Assembly (NCBI RefSeq): GCF_001665785.1
Contig: NZ_LZSO01000029.1
Coordinates: 1-64,000 of the forward strand
Origin: Mycolicibacterium peregrinum
GTDB lineage: Bacteria > Actinomycetota > Actinomycetes > Mycobacteriales > Mycobacteriaceae
Direction of reading: 5' to 3'
Length of the DNA stretch: 64,000 bases
In this document: positions 26,456 through 34,492 of the stretch, piece after piece
Position numbering within the stretch: position 1 is the stretch's first letter
Layout: the number at the start of each line of letters is the position of its first letter
Notes under the pieces: generated by a model
The model's database searches: none
Told to the model about the DNA's origin: nothing
The model's input: the letters and a program-made list of their open reading frames with translations, nothing else
Made by a program: the position numbers and the translations under genes

Positions 26456-27904
26456 GGCCGAATTTGCGTTTCCGAGCGCGGCTAGAAACGCGCGGGCCCA
26501 ACGGTCCACATCATGCGCCAGTACCTGGCGGCGGAGCGCACGCATCCGGCGCTTGCCCTCCTCGGGGCTCTGTTCCAACGCGGCCTCGATGGCATCCTTG
26601 ACGCCCTCGAGGTCGTGCGGGTTGGTCAGGTAGGCCTGACGCAGCTCGGCCGCCGCGCCGGTGAACTCCGACAGCACCAACGCGCCGCCGAGGTCGCTGC
26701 GGCACGCCACGTATTCCTTGGCCACCAGGTTCATGCCGTCGCGTAGCGGGGTGACCAGCATGACGTCGGCCGCGACGAAGAACGCGATGAGCTCATCGCG
26801 TGGCACCGGCCGGTGCAGGTAGTGCACCAGCGGATGTCCGACCTCACCGTATTCACCGTTGATGTGGCCGACCTGACGCTCGATGTCCTCGCGCATCGCG
26901 ATGTAGCTCTCGACCCGCTCGCGGCTCGGTGTGGCCAACTGGACCAGAACGGTGTCGTCGCGTTTGATCCGGTCCTCTTCGAGCAGTTCGGTGAAGGCGC
27001 GCAGCCGGACGTCGATGCCCTTGGTGTAGTCGAGCCGGTCGACGCCGAGAAGGATCTTGCGTGGATTGCCGAGCTCAGCCCGGATCTGCCGGGCGCGTTG
27101 GCGCACGGACCGGTTGCGGGCCTTGGCGTCGAGGTCGGCCGAATCTATCGAGATGGGGAAAGCGCCGACCTTGACCGTGCGGAACCCGTAAGACACCTCG
27201 CCGAACCGTGAGCGGACGCCGATCGATGCGCGCGAGGTGTTGGCGCCGACCAGCCGGCGGGCCAGGACCAGGAAGTTCTGCGCGCCCCCGGCCAGGTGGA
27301 ATCCGACCAGGTCGGCTCCGAGTAGGCCTTCGACGATCTCGGTGCGCCACGGCATCTGCATGAACAGTTCGACGGGCGGGAACGGGATGTGGAGAAAGAA
27401 GCCGATGGTGAGGTCGGGACGCAGCATGCGCAGCATCTTGGGGACGAGCTGCAGCTGATAATCCTGGATCCAGACCGTCGCGCCCTGGGCCGCTGCCCGG
27501 GCCGTGGCCTCGGCGAATCGCCGGTTCACGTCGACGTAGCTGTCCCACCACTTGCGGTGGTACACGGGTTTGACGATGAGGTCGTGGTAGAGCGGCCACA
27601 GGGTGGCGTTCGAGAACCCCTCGTAGTAATCCGCGACGTCCTGCGCGGACAGCTCTACCGGGTAGAGCTGCAGGTCCTCCTCGACGATCGGCTCCTCGCC
27701 GCTGTCGGGGACACCCGCCCAGCCGATCCACGCGCCGCGGCGTTTACGCAGCAGTGGCTCCAGCGCGGTGACAAGGCCGCCGGGACTGCGCTTCCAGGTC
27801 GTGCTGCCATCCGGCAACCGCTCCATGTCGATGGGCAGCCGGTTGGCGACCACGACGAAGTCGGAGTTACCGGAGGCCGCCGACGGGCCGGCCTCCGGAC
27901 TCAT
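26453..27904 (-). CDS. otsA: Trehalose-6-phosphate synthase OtsA
   Basis: A 483-residue GT20 glycosyltransferase that joins UDP/ADP-glucose to glucose-6-phosphate in the trehalose pathway. Conserved segments are VVVANRLPID at the N-terminus, KRSPGGLVTALEP, WIQDYQLQLVPKMLR, GVDRLDYTKGIDVRL (donor-site arginine and lysine) and DGMNLVAKEY. ATG at 27904 is chosen because it overlaps the TAA of the upstream 54-residue gene by one base; an in-frame extension to 27958 would run through that gene. It converges with the mce4 operon, as recalled for Rv3490. Confidence 0.92.
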   Translation of the reverse strand: MSPEAGPSAASGNSDFVVVANRLPIDMERLPDGSTTWKRSPGGLVTALEPLLRKRRGAWIGWAGVPDSGEEPIVEEDLQLYPVELSAQDVADYYEGFSNATLWPLYHDLIVKPVYHRKWWDSYVDVNRRFAEATARAAAQGATVWIQDYQLQLVPKMLRMLRPDLTIGFFLHIPFPPVELFMQMPWRTEIVEGLLGADLVGFHLAGGAQNFLVLARRLVGANTSRASIGVRSRFGEVSYGFRTVKVGAFPISIDSADLDAKARNRSVRQRARQIRAELGNPRKILLGVDRLDYTKGIDVRLRAFTELLEEDRIKRDDTVLVQLATPSRERVESYIAMREDIERQVGHINGEYGEVGHPLVHYLHRPVPRDELIAFFVAADVMLVTPLRDGMNLVAKEYVACRSDLGGALVLSEFTGAAAELRQAYLTNPHDLEGVKDAIEAALEQSPEEGKRRMRALRRQVLAHDVDRWARAFLAALGNANSA

Positions 27905-28068
27905 TACGCCTCGGTCTTCGAGGGCCCAATGCCGAGCATCGACAGGAACATGCGGCACTCGTCGGCGTCGGTGGCGTAGGTCGCTACGACGCGGCGAGCC
28001 TGGCTGGCAGTGCTGTCGGCGAGGGGTTCGACGTCATCGATGTCGGCGGTATCAGTTTTCGCAGGCAT
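27904..28068 (-). CDS. Small conserved protein co-translated with otsA (Rv3489-like)
   Basis: A 54-codon frame, ATG at 28068 and TAA at 27904, whose last base is the first base of the otsA ATG. The product begins MPAKTDTADIDDVEP and ends with ATDADECRMFLSMLGIGP then SKTEA. Size (54 residues) and position equal those of Rv3489 next to otsA in M. tuberculosis, as I recall. The acidic N-terminus looks unstructured; the C-terminal half could form a short helix-turn-helix-like hairpin. Function unknown; TAATG coupling suggests co-regulation or interaction with OtsA. Confidence 0.75.
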   Translation of the reverse strand: MPAKTDTADIDDVEPLADSTASQARRVVATYATDADECRMFLSMLGIGPSKTEA

Positions 28069-28080
28069 GACATAACTGTA

Positions 28081-28105
28081 GGCGACCCGGAGAGCCCGGG
28101 TCGCC
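28081..28105 (-). terminator. Hairpin after the first small secreted protein gene
   Basis: A perfect 10-bp stem (GGCGACCCGG with CCGGGTCGCC) around a 5-base loop, 8 bases downstream of the stop codon at 28114. It separates that gene from the Rv3489-like/otsA unit. Only a weak T-run follows. Confidence 0.65.
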
Positions 28106-28113
28106 GCATGCCA

Positions 28114-28503
28114 TCAGCCGATGGAACCGTGCACGGTCGGGCTGCTGCCGACGGTCGACTCCGGCACCGGCTGGGGGCCCTCGGACTGCTGCTCTTCGGC
28201 CAGGCCGATGCACTGGCCGGTGTTGGCGCCGGTGCAGGGGATAGAACCGCCGCCACCGGGCTCATTCACGGCGGGCAGGTTGGGGTTGCCCGCGATGCTG
28301 CTGAAGTTACCGGGGGAGTTCGGCACGGTGTGCGGGACGCACATGTTGGTGTAGAGGTCTTCCTCTTCGCCCGTCGGGCAGGCGATCGCCGGGCCGGCCG
28401 ACACGGGTACGGAGAACGCGGCGATCGCTGGGGCGGCGGCCGCAGCGACTGCAAATCCGCCGGCAAAGATAAGTCGTCGCATCGAGATCGGGAAGGTCGC
28501 CAT
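28114..28503 (-). CDS. Small secreted four-cysteine protein, paralogue 1
   Basis: A 129-residue exported protein. A signal peptide covers residues ~1-38 (RRLIFAGGFAVAAAAAPAIA). The mature part has four cysteines in two pairs (ACPTGEEEDLYTNMCVP and IPCTGANTGQCIGLAEE), suiting two disulfides, with a VPNSPGN and GNPNLPAV linker, and a proline/serine tail ending VGSSPTVHGSIG. Such proteins are sometimes named 'intersectin-EH binding protein Ibp1' in mycobacterial annotation, but no NPF motif is visible here and the name has no support in this sequence. It is one of three tandem paralogues. Confidence 0.78.
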   Translation of the reverse strand: MATFPISMRRLIFAGGFAVAAAAAPAIAAFSVPVSAGPAIACPTGEEEDLYTNMCVPHTVPNSPGNFSSIAGNPNLPAVNEPGGGGSIPCTGANTGQCIGLAEEQQSEGPQPVPESTVGSSPTVHGSIG

Positions 28504-28610
28504 CGTCACGCTTTCTCTAGTTATTCGATTGTTCGTTGCAGGGATTCTATGGAAGCTGGGAAAGATCTGCATTGCTTCTATGAGGTGGCTGGGGAAACCC
28601 CGCAAAAGTG

Positions 28611-28943
28611 CTAGGGGCTGGCGCTGATGGTCGAGCGCGGAACGGGTCGAGGTCCTTCGGCCTCGTCTTCCTCGGCCAGGCCGATGCACTCGCCGGCGTT
28701 GTGGCCGGTGCACGGGATGGCGCCGCCTCCGCCGGGCAGATCTACCGCAGGCAAGTCCGGATTGCCGGGGATGCCGCTGAACGGCGACGGTGAATTCGGC
28801 ACCAGGAACGGGGTGCAGGTCGTCGTGTAGACGTCCTCTTCCTCACCGGAGGTGCAGGTTGCTTGTGCGACCGGCGCGCCGAGCCACAGGAGCAGCGCAC
28901 AGCCGACGCCGGACAGTACGGCGGGCACGACAACTGATTTCAC
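28611..28943 (-). CDS. Small secreted four-cysteine protein, paralogue 2 (short form)
   Basis: A 110-residue exported protein with a signal peptide (residues ~1-28, VLSGVGCALLLWLGAPVAQA) and the same four-cysteine core: TCTSGEEEDVYTTTCTP and IPCTGHNAGECIGLAEED. It is shorter and more diverged than its neighbours, ending RSTISASP without the PTVHGSIG tail. ATG at 28943. It lies between two longer paralogues on the same strand, each with its own upstream gap, so the three may be separately transcribed. Confidence 0.75.
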   Translation of the reverse strand: MKSVVVPAVLSGVGCALLLWLGAPVAQATCTSGEEEDVYTTTCTPFLVPNSPSPFSGIPGNPDLPAVDLPGGGGAIPCTGHNAGECIGLAEEDEAEGPRPVPRSTISASP

Positions 28944-28999
28944 CTCAGCAGTCTAGGACTGCTGAGGGTTTACTGTGCGATGTCTGGAGCGGGGCTGTG

Positions 29000-29389
29000 T
29001 CAGCCGATGGAACCATGCACGGTCGGGCTGCTGCCGACCGTCGACTCCGGCACCGGCTGGGGGCCCTCGGCCTGCTGCTCTTCGGCCAGGCCGATGCACT
29101 CACCCGAGTTCGCGCCGGTGCACGGGATGGAGCCGCCCCCGCCGGGCGCGTTCACGGCGGGAAGGTTGGGGTTGCCCGCGACGCTGCTGAAGTTGCCGGG
29201 GGAGTTCGGCACGATGTCAGGGACGCACACGTTGGTGAACGTGTCCTCGGTTTCGCCGTTGGGGCACGACGCCAGTGACTGGGACGGGACCGGCAGCATC
29301 GCCAGGGCAGGGGCCGCTGCGATGGCTGCGGCGATGCCGGCGGCGACGATGAGACGGCGGGGGCTAGACGGGGAGATGGCCATTGGCAT
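29000..29389 (-). CDS. Small secreted four-cysteine protein, paralogue 3
   Basis: A 129-residue exported protein, nearly a copy of paralogue 1 in its C-terminal half (GNPNLPAV, GGGGSIPCTGANSGECIG, STVGSSPTVHGSIG). The signal peptide differs (RRLIVAAGIAAAIAAAPALA). The 3' halves of paralogues 1 and 3 are close to identical at DNA level over about 125 bases, which suggests recent duplication or gene conversion. ATG at 29389 has GAAGAGA upstream; an ATG two codons later is possible. The 262-base gap to the divergent crotonase gene holds no further gene that I can see. Confidence 0.78.
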   Translation of the reverse strand: MPMAISPSSPRRLIVAAGIAAAIAAAPALAMLPVPSQSLASCPNGETEDTFTNVCVPDIVPNSPGNFSSVAGNPNLPAVNAPGGGGSIPCTGANSGECIGLAEEQQAEGPQPVPESTVGSSPTVHGSIG

Positions 29390-29651
29390 GCTTTCTCTTC
29401 AGGGCCTGAAAAGGTTTGCTGAGTACCCGGCCGCGGTGATCCGACCACGGTGATCCGTGAAGTCGTCTTGCGGTGGATATTTTACGCCCTACAAGGGGAA
29501 ATGGCTGCCAATGTGATTGTGGCGCAATCATGTCGAGCCGTGTGCTGTGAAGCTGCTGCGCAGTAGCTGTGGTCCCGGTGTGAGCCGGGTTACGTGATAC
29601 ACGTAATGTGCAGTTCGTAACTTGCTTACCCTGACTAAGAGGTGGTCCGAT

Positions 29652-30560
29652 ATGGCCGATCCCGATGAGGCAACGCGTCAGGTCGAATACGAGACACTCG
29701 ATGGCGGGCGCATCGCCAGGATCTGGCTGAACCGCCCGAATGCGCAGAACGCCCAGTCGCGGACGCTGCTGGTGCAACTCGATGAGGCATTCGGCCGGGC
29801 CGAGGCCGACGATGCGGTCCGCGTGGTGATCCTGGCGGCGCGTGGCAAGAACTTCTCGGCCGGCCATGACCTCGGTTCCGAAGAGGCGTTGGCCGAGCGG
29901 GCGCCCGGACCGACTCAGCACCCGACGTTCCGGTCCCACGGTGCCACCGCCGCCGGCGTCGCCGAGCGAACCTACCTGCAGGAGTGGCACTTCTACTTCG
30001 AGAACACCCGGCGGTGGCGTGACCTGCGCAAGATCACCATCGCTCAGGTGCAGGGCAACGCGATCTCGGCGGCCCTGATGCTGATCTGGGCCTGCGACCT
30101 GATCGTGGCCGCCGACGACGCCAAGTTCAGCGACGTCGTCGGGGTTCGGATGGGGATGCCGGGCGTCGAGTATTACGCCCACCCGTGGGAGTTCGGCGCC
30201 CGCAAGGCCAAAGAGCTACTGCTGACCGGTGATTCGATCGACGCCGATGAGGCGTACCGGTTGGGCATGGTGTCCAAGGTCTTCGCCCGCGGCGAACTCG
30301 AAGGCAAGACACTGGAATTCGCCCGGCGCATCGCCGAGCGGCCGACGATGGCGGCCCTGCTGGTCAAGGACTCCGTCAACGCGGCCAGCGATGCGATGGG
30401 CTTCACGGAGGCGCTTCGCCATGCCTTCCACATTCACGAACTGGGGCACGCGCACTGGGCGTCGGTCAACGAGAACCGCTGGCCGGTGGGAATGCCGCCC
30501 GATGTTCCCGACTGGCGGACCTTGGGAGCCCCCAAACCGGCCCGGCGAGATACACCATAG
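29652..30560 (+). CDS. Enoyl-CoA hydratase/isomerase family protein
   Basis: A 302-residue crotonase-fold protein. The first oxyanion segment reads FSAGHDLGS and the second QGNAISAAL. The residue matching the catalytic Glu144 of rat crotonase appears to be valine (FSDVVGVRMG), while the second acid is kept (KAKELLLTGD); a standard hydratase mechanism is therefore doubtful. The C-terminal extension HWASVNENRWPVGMPPDVPDW is typical of a mycobacterial subgroup. ATG at 29652 follows AAGAGGTGG. Probably co-transcribed with the SDR that starts 11 bases later. Confidence 0.78.
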   Translation: MADPDEATRQVEYETLDGGRIARIWLNRPNAQNAQSRTLLVQLDEAFGRAEADDAVRVVILAARGKNFSAGHDLGSEEALAERAPGPTQHPTFRSHGATAAGVAERTYLQEWHFYFENTRRWRDLRKITIAQVQGNAISAALMLIWACDLIVAADDAKFSDVVGVRMGMPGVEYYAHPWEFGARKAKELLLTGDSIDADEAYRLGMVSKVFARGELEGKTLEFARRIAERPTMAALLVKDSVNAASDAMGFTEALRHAFHIHELGHAHWASVNENRWPVGMPPDVPDWRTLGAPKPARRDTP

Positions 30561-30571
30561 GGATGACGCAA

Positions 30572-31408
30572 ATGGAACTGTCGTTGAAGGACCGCACGTA
30601 CCTGGTCACCGGGGGCGGCAGCGGAATCGGTAAGGGCGCCGCCGCGGCCATCGTCGCCGCGGGTGGTAACGCCCTGTTGATCGGGCGCAATGCCGACAAG
30701 CTGAGTGCGGCTGCCGACGAATTGAACGCGGGACTCGCTGGTGGTGAGGTGCGCTACGAACCCGCCGATGTCACCAACGAGGACGAGGTCCGCCGTGCGG
30801 TCGACGCCGCCACTGCCTGGCACGGCCGGCTGCACGGTGTGGTGCACAGTGCCGGTGGGTCGCTGACCATTGGTCCGATCACCCAGATCGACTCCGAATT
30901 GTGGCGCCAGACCGTCGATCTGAACGTCAACGGGACGATGTACCTGATCAAGCACGCCGGTCGGGAAATGGTCCGCGGCGGTGGGGGGTCGTTCGTCGGC
31001 ATCTCGTCGATCGCGTCGACCAACACCCATCGGTGGTTCGGTGCTTACGGTGTGAGCAAGGCGGCGTTCGACCATCTGATCAAGCTGGCCGCCGACGAAC
31101 TCGGACCGTCCTCGGTGCGGTTCAACAGCATCCGGCCCGGTTTGACCCGTACCGAGATGGTCGGCCCGGTCTTCGAGCTGCCTGCGGCCAGCGAGGACTA
31201 CAAAGCCTGCACGCCGATGCCGCGGTTCGGTGAGGTCGAGGATATCGCCAACCTGGCGGCGTTCCTGCTCAGCGACGCCGCGGGCTGGATCACCGGCCAG
31301 TCCATCGGTGTCGACGGTGGGCACAGCCTGCGCCGTGGCCCCGACATCTCGGCGATGCTGGAGCCGCTGTACGGCGTCGACGGCCTGCGCGGGGTCGTCG
31401 CCGAGTAG
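30572..31408 (+). CDS. Short-chain dehydrogenase/reductase
   Basis: A 278-residue classical SDR: TGGGSGIGKG cofactor motif, VHSAGGSL in place of NNAG, the catalytic serine in GISSIAS, YGVSK catalytic pair, and the C-terminal GQSIGVDGGHS. ATG at 30572 has GGGA 8 bases upstream; an in-frame ATG at 30563 is possible but sits directly on that site. It follows the crotonase gene by 11 bases, suggesting a two-step beta-oxidation-like pair. The substrate is unknown. Confidence 0.8.
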   Translation: MELSLKDRTYLVTGGGSGIGKGAAAAIVAAGGNALLIGRNADKLSAAADELNAGLAGGEVRYEPADVTNEDEVRRAVDAATAWHGRLHGVVHSAGGSLTIGPITQIDSELWRQTVDLNVNGTMYLIKHAGREMVRGGGGSFVGISSIASTNTHRWFGAYGVSKAAFDHLIKLAADELGPSSVRFNSIRPGLTRTEMVGPVFELPAASEDYKACTPMPRFGEVEDIANLAAFLLSDAAGWITGQSIGVDGGHSLRRGPDISAMLEPLYGVDGLRGVVAE

Positions 31409-31414
31409 CGCGAG

Positions 31415-32302
31415 TCAGGCCGGAGGTTTTCCTCCGGCCTCCCACGCGCTCAGCGCGCCCACCGCGGACCAGTCCAGCTCACCGCCGCCGGTGGCCAGCA
31501 GGGTCAGGAAGCGATCGCGCAGCAAGCTCGCGACCGGCAGGGGCACCTGTAGTTCCTCGCCCGCACTCAGCGCGAGTTTGACGTCCTTGAGTCCGAGTGG
31601 GGCGGCGAAACCGGCCGGGCTGAACTCCTCGCGGGCCAGCAACCCGCCATAGGTGCGGTACACCGGCGCGTCGAACAGCGTCGAGGTCAGCAACTCCAGG
31701 TATTGCCGTTTGTCCACTCCGGCCTTGCCCACCAATGCCATTGCCTCACCGAGGGATTCGATCACCGAGGCGATGAGGAAGTTGCCGCTGATCTTCACGA
31801 GGTTCGCGGCCCGTGGCTCTTCGCCGAGGACGAAGGTGCGCTGCCCGATCGCGTCGAAAATCGGCGACACCGTCTCGAGGGTGGCCGGGGCGCCCGCCGC
31901 CACCACGAACAACTTGGCTGCCGCGGCGGCCTCCGGGCGTCCGAACACCGGGGCGGCGACGAAACCCTGGCCGGCATCGGCATGGGCTGCGGTGAGACGG
32001 TCGGCCAGGGCGACACTGACGGTCGACGACGAGACGTGCACAGCGCCGGCCGGCAGCTGGGCAAGGATGCCGTTGTCGCCGAATGTGACCGCCTCCACTG
32101 CGGCGTCGTCGGCGAGCATGGTGACGACCACGTCGCCGCGACACGCATCGGCCACCGACGTCGCGGGCACTGCGCCCTGCGTGGTCAGGGCGGTCATCTT
32201 GTCGGGCGAGCGGTTGTACACCGTGACCTCGTGTCCGGCCGTGAGCAGGTTCGCGGCCATGGCCGAGCCCATGTTGCCCAGCCCGATGAATCCGATCTTC
32301 AT
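31415..32302 (-). CDS. 3-hydroxyisobutyrate dehydrogenase-like NAD(P)-dependent oxidoreductase
   Basis: A 295-residue beta-hydroxyacid dehydrogenase. The N-terminal Rossmann motif is GFIGLGNMGSAMAANLL, the substrate-binding region is APVFGRPEAAAAAKL and the catalytic lysine lies in NLVKISGNFLI. The family acts on 3-hydroxyisobutyrate, tartronate semialdehyde or imines; the VFGRP variant at the substrate loop is seen in imine-reductase-like members, so the substrate is open. It converges with the SDR gene with only 6 bases between stops. Confidence 0.78.
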   Translation of the reverse strand: MKIGFIGLGNMGSAMAANLLTAGHEVTVYNRSPDKMTALTTQGAVPATSVADACRGDVVVTMLADDAAVEAVTFGDNGILAQLPAGAVHVSSSTVSVALADRLTAAHADAGQGFVAAPVFGRPEAAAAAKLFVVAAGAPATLETVSPIFDAIGQRTFVLGEEPRAANLVKISGNFLIASVIESLGEAMALVGKAGVDKRQYLELLTSTLFDAPVYRTYGGLLAREEFSPAGFAAPLGLKDVKLALSAGEELQVPLPVASLLRDRFLTLLATGGGELDWSAVGALSAWEAGGKPPA

Positions 32303-32405
32303 CCCTCCACTCTTACCGGTTGGTTTGGGGACCGGGCTGGATCGTGAAGTTCTCGACGGAAATGCTCCAGATGGGTGACAACACCGGCATCGAGGTGCCC
32401 GATGG

Positions 32406-32912
32406 TTATTGCTGACCTAGAGGCTTGAGCTCGCCGTTGTCCTCGGCGTGGCCGCACACCCGGTGAACGGCGTTGACGATGCCCTGGTAGCCGGTGCACC
32501 GGCAGAAGTTGCCCGAGAGCCCCTCCCGGATCTCCGCATCGGTGGGGTCCGGGTTGTCGCGCAGGAGCGCGGTGATCGACGTGACGAATCCCGGTGTGCA
32601 GAAGCCGCACTGGAGGCCGTGGCACTCCTTGAGGGCGGACTGCACCGGGGACAACTCGCCGTCCGGGCCGGCAATACCCTCGACCGTCGTCACGTCCTGG
32701 CCGTCCACCTGTACCGCGAACACCAGGCACGATCGGACCGCCTGACCGTCCAACAGGACCGTGCAGGCGCCGCAGGCGCCGTGCTCGCAGCCGAGGTGGG
32801 TGCCGGTGAGGCCGCAGTTGTCGCGGAGGAAATCGGCGAGGGTCACCCGGGGCTCGACCACCCCCTGGTAGTCACGCCCGTTGACCGAAACCGCGACCGG
32901 CAATTCATGCAT
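32406..32912 (-). CDS. Molybdenum hydroxylase small [2Fe-2S] subunit (CoxS type)
   Basis: A 168-residue iron-sulfur subunit of a xanthine dehydrogenase-family enzyme. The N-terminal plant-ferredoxin cluster is CEHGACGACTVLLDG with a further cysteine in RSCLVF; the C-terminal cluster uses CGFCTPGF and CRCTGYQGIV. It passes electrons from the molybdenum site to FAD. ATG at 32912 overlaps the FAD subunit gene by 8 bases. It is the last gene of a coxL-coxG-coxM-coxS type operon. Confidence 0.9.
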   Translation of the reverse strand: MHELPVAVSVNGRDYQGVVEPRVTLADFLRDNCGLTGTHLGCEHGACGACTVLLDGQAVRSCLVFAVQVDGQDVTTVEGIAGPDGELSPVQSALKECHGLQCGFCTPGFVTSITALLRDNPDPTDAEIREGLSGNFCRCTGYQGIVNAVHRVCGHAEDNGELKPLGQQ

Positions 32913-33789
32913 TGAGGGCCTCCTCGGCGTGGGTGGTTGCCTGGGTCCAGGCTCTGGACACCATGGCCGCGCCGACCCGGGCCCGGTATGACGCCGAGCC
33001 CTGCAGATCGGAAGGAATGTCGGTGAGCTCGGACATCGCCAGCCGGCCGATCTCGTCGGCACTGATGCCACCGATCGGGGTGCCGATCAATGCCATTTCG
33101 GCCGGGGCGGCCCGCAGCGGTGTGGAGCCGAGTCCGAGTAGACCGATGCCGCAGCGGGTGATCCGGTCGTCCTCGTCGAGATGGAACCCGACGACGGCGC
33201 CGGCTATCGCGAAATCGCCATGTCGACGGGCGAATTCGGCAACCCCGAATCCACTGCGACCCGATGCCACCGGGAAGCGCACCGCGGTCAGGATCTCGTC
33301 GGAGGCCAGTGCGGTCTCCCACAGGCCGGTGAAGAACTCTGCGGCCGGGATCTGGCGGACCCCGCGTGCCGAGGTGGCCTCGATGGTCGCGTCGAGTGCC
33401 AGTGCGACCGCCGCGTACTCGGCAGCGGGATCGGCATGCGCGATCGAGCCGCCCAGCGTGCCGCGGCTGCGGATCTGGAAGTGCCCGATGTGCGGCGTGG
33501 CCAGGGTCAGCAGCGGCACCGAATCGGCGACTTCGTCGTCGAGGCCGACCATGGCGTGCGGGGTGGCCGCACCGATCCGAACCTCGTTGCCCTGCAATGT
33601 GATGTCGTTGAGTTCCGGCACTCGCGAGATGTCGATCAGGTTCTCGAAGTGCGTCAGGCGCATGGCCAGCATGGGTACCAGGCTCTGACCGCCGGCCAGG
33701 ATCTTGGCGTCTTCGCCGAACTCACCGAGCATCGCCACTGCCTCGGTGACCGTGGCCGGCCGGTGATAGGCAAACGGGGCGGGCTTCAT
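32905..33789 (-). CDS. Molybdenum hydroxylase FAD subunit (CoxM type)
   Basis: A 294-residue FAD-binding subunit. AGGQSLVPMLAMRL is the first FAD loop and TLGGSIAHADPAAEYA the second, both diagnostic for the medium subunit of CO dehydrogenase and xanthine dehydrogenase-type enzymes. It overlaps the small subunit gene by 8 bases and the CoxG-like gene by 4, so the operon is translationally coupled. Confidence 0.9.
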   Translation of the reverse strand: MKPAPFAYHRPATVTEAVAMLGEFGEDAKILAGGQSLVPMLAMRLTHFENLIDISRVPELNDITLQGNEVRIGAATPHAMVGLDDEVADSVPLLTLATPHIGHFQIRSRGTLGGSIAHADPAAEYAAVALALDATIEATSARGVRQIPAAEFFTGLWETALASDEILTAVRFPVASGRSGFGVAEFARRHGDFAIAGAVVGFHLDEDDRITRCGIGLLGLGSTPLRAAPAEMALIGTPIGGISADEIGRLAMSELTDIPSDLQGSASYRARVGAAMVSRAWTQATTHAEEALNA

Positions 33790-34490
33790 GACACCAACCG
33801 GAGCAGTGCTGCGTGCAGATCTTCGGTGCTCAGCCCGGTGCTCTTGCGCTTGGTGCGACCGGCCCGGCCGACCAGGAACCCCAGCACGCCCGCAGCGGCG
33901 ACCGCACCGATGGCCGGAGCGAAGCGCTTGGCCATCGGCACCGCCATCACCTTGGCCAGCGCCAGGGCATTGATCGGGGCGGCCTCCTGTGGTGCCTGTG
34001 CGGATGTTGCTCCGGCAGAGCTGGTTTCGTCCGAGGGGGTAGCCCCCCCGAGTAGTTCGGCTTCGAGGCTCTTCGCGAACTGGTCGATCAGGCTGCCTGC
34101 CACGTCGGCGAGCACGCCGCGGCCGAACTGGGCGGCCTTGCCGGAGATGGCCAGGTCGGTGGTGACCACCACGAGGGTGGAGTCGGCGCCTTCGTCCTTC
34201 AGTTGGGCGGTCACGATGGCAGAGGCGGTGCCGTTGCCGCGGGTCTCCTTGCCGTTGGCCTTGAGCACCACCCGCTGCGCTGCTGGGTCCTTTTCCTGGA
34301 AGGTGGCATCACCCTTGTAGGACACCGTGATCGGGCCGACCTTGACCTTGACCGCGCCCGTGAAATCGTCTCCGTCGACGCTCAGCAGGGTGGCTCCGGG
34401 CAGGCAGGGTGCGACGCGTTCGACGTCGGTCAGCACCTCCCAGGTTTTCGCCGCCGGTACCGCGACCCGGAATTCGTTGTTGAGCTCCAC
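33786..34490 (-). CDS. CoxG-like SRPBCC protein
   Basis: A 234-residue protein. Residues ~1-145 form an SRPBCC/START-like domain (MELNNEFRVAVPAAKTWEVL, VKVGPITVSYKGDATF), as in CoxG. After a flexible linker a C-terminal hydrophobic helix (AVAAAGVLGFLVGRAGR) could anchor it at the membrane. CoxG is known to tether CO dehydrogenase to the membrane and hand electrons to quinones; the same role is inferred here. The gene lies between the large and FAD subunit genes. Confidence 0.85.
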   Translation of the reverse strand: MELNNEFRVAVPAAKTWEVLTDVERVAPCLPGATLLSVDGDDFTGAVKVKVGPITVSYKGDATFQEKDPAAQRVVLKANGKETRGNGTASAIVTAQLKDEGADSTLVVVTTDLAISGKAAQFGRGVLADVAGSLIDQFAKSLEAELLGGATPSDETSSAGATSAQAPQEAAPINALALAKVMAVPMAKRFAPAIGAVAAAGVLGFLVGRAGRTKRKSTGLSTEDLHAALLRLVS

Positions 34491-34492
34491 GA

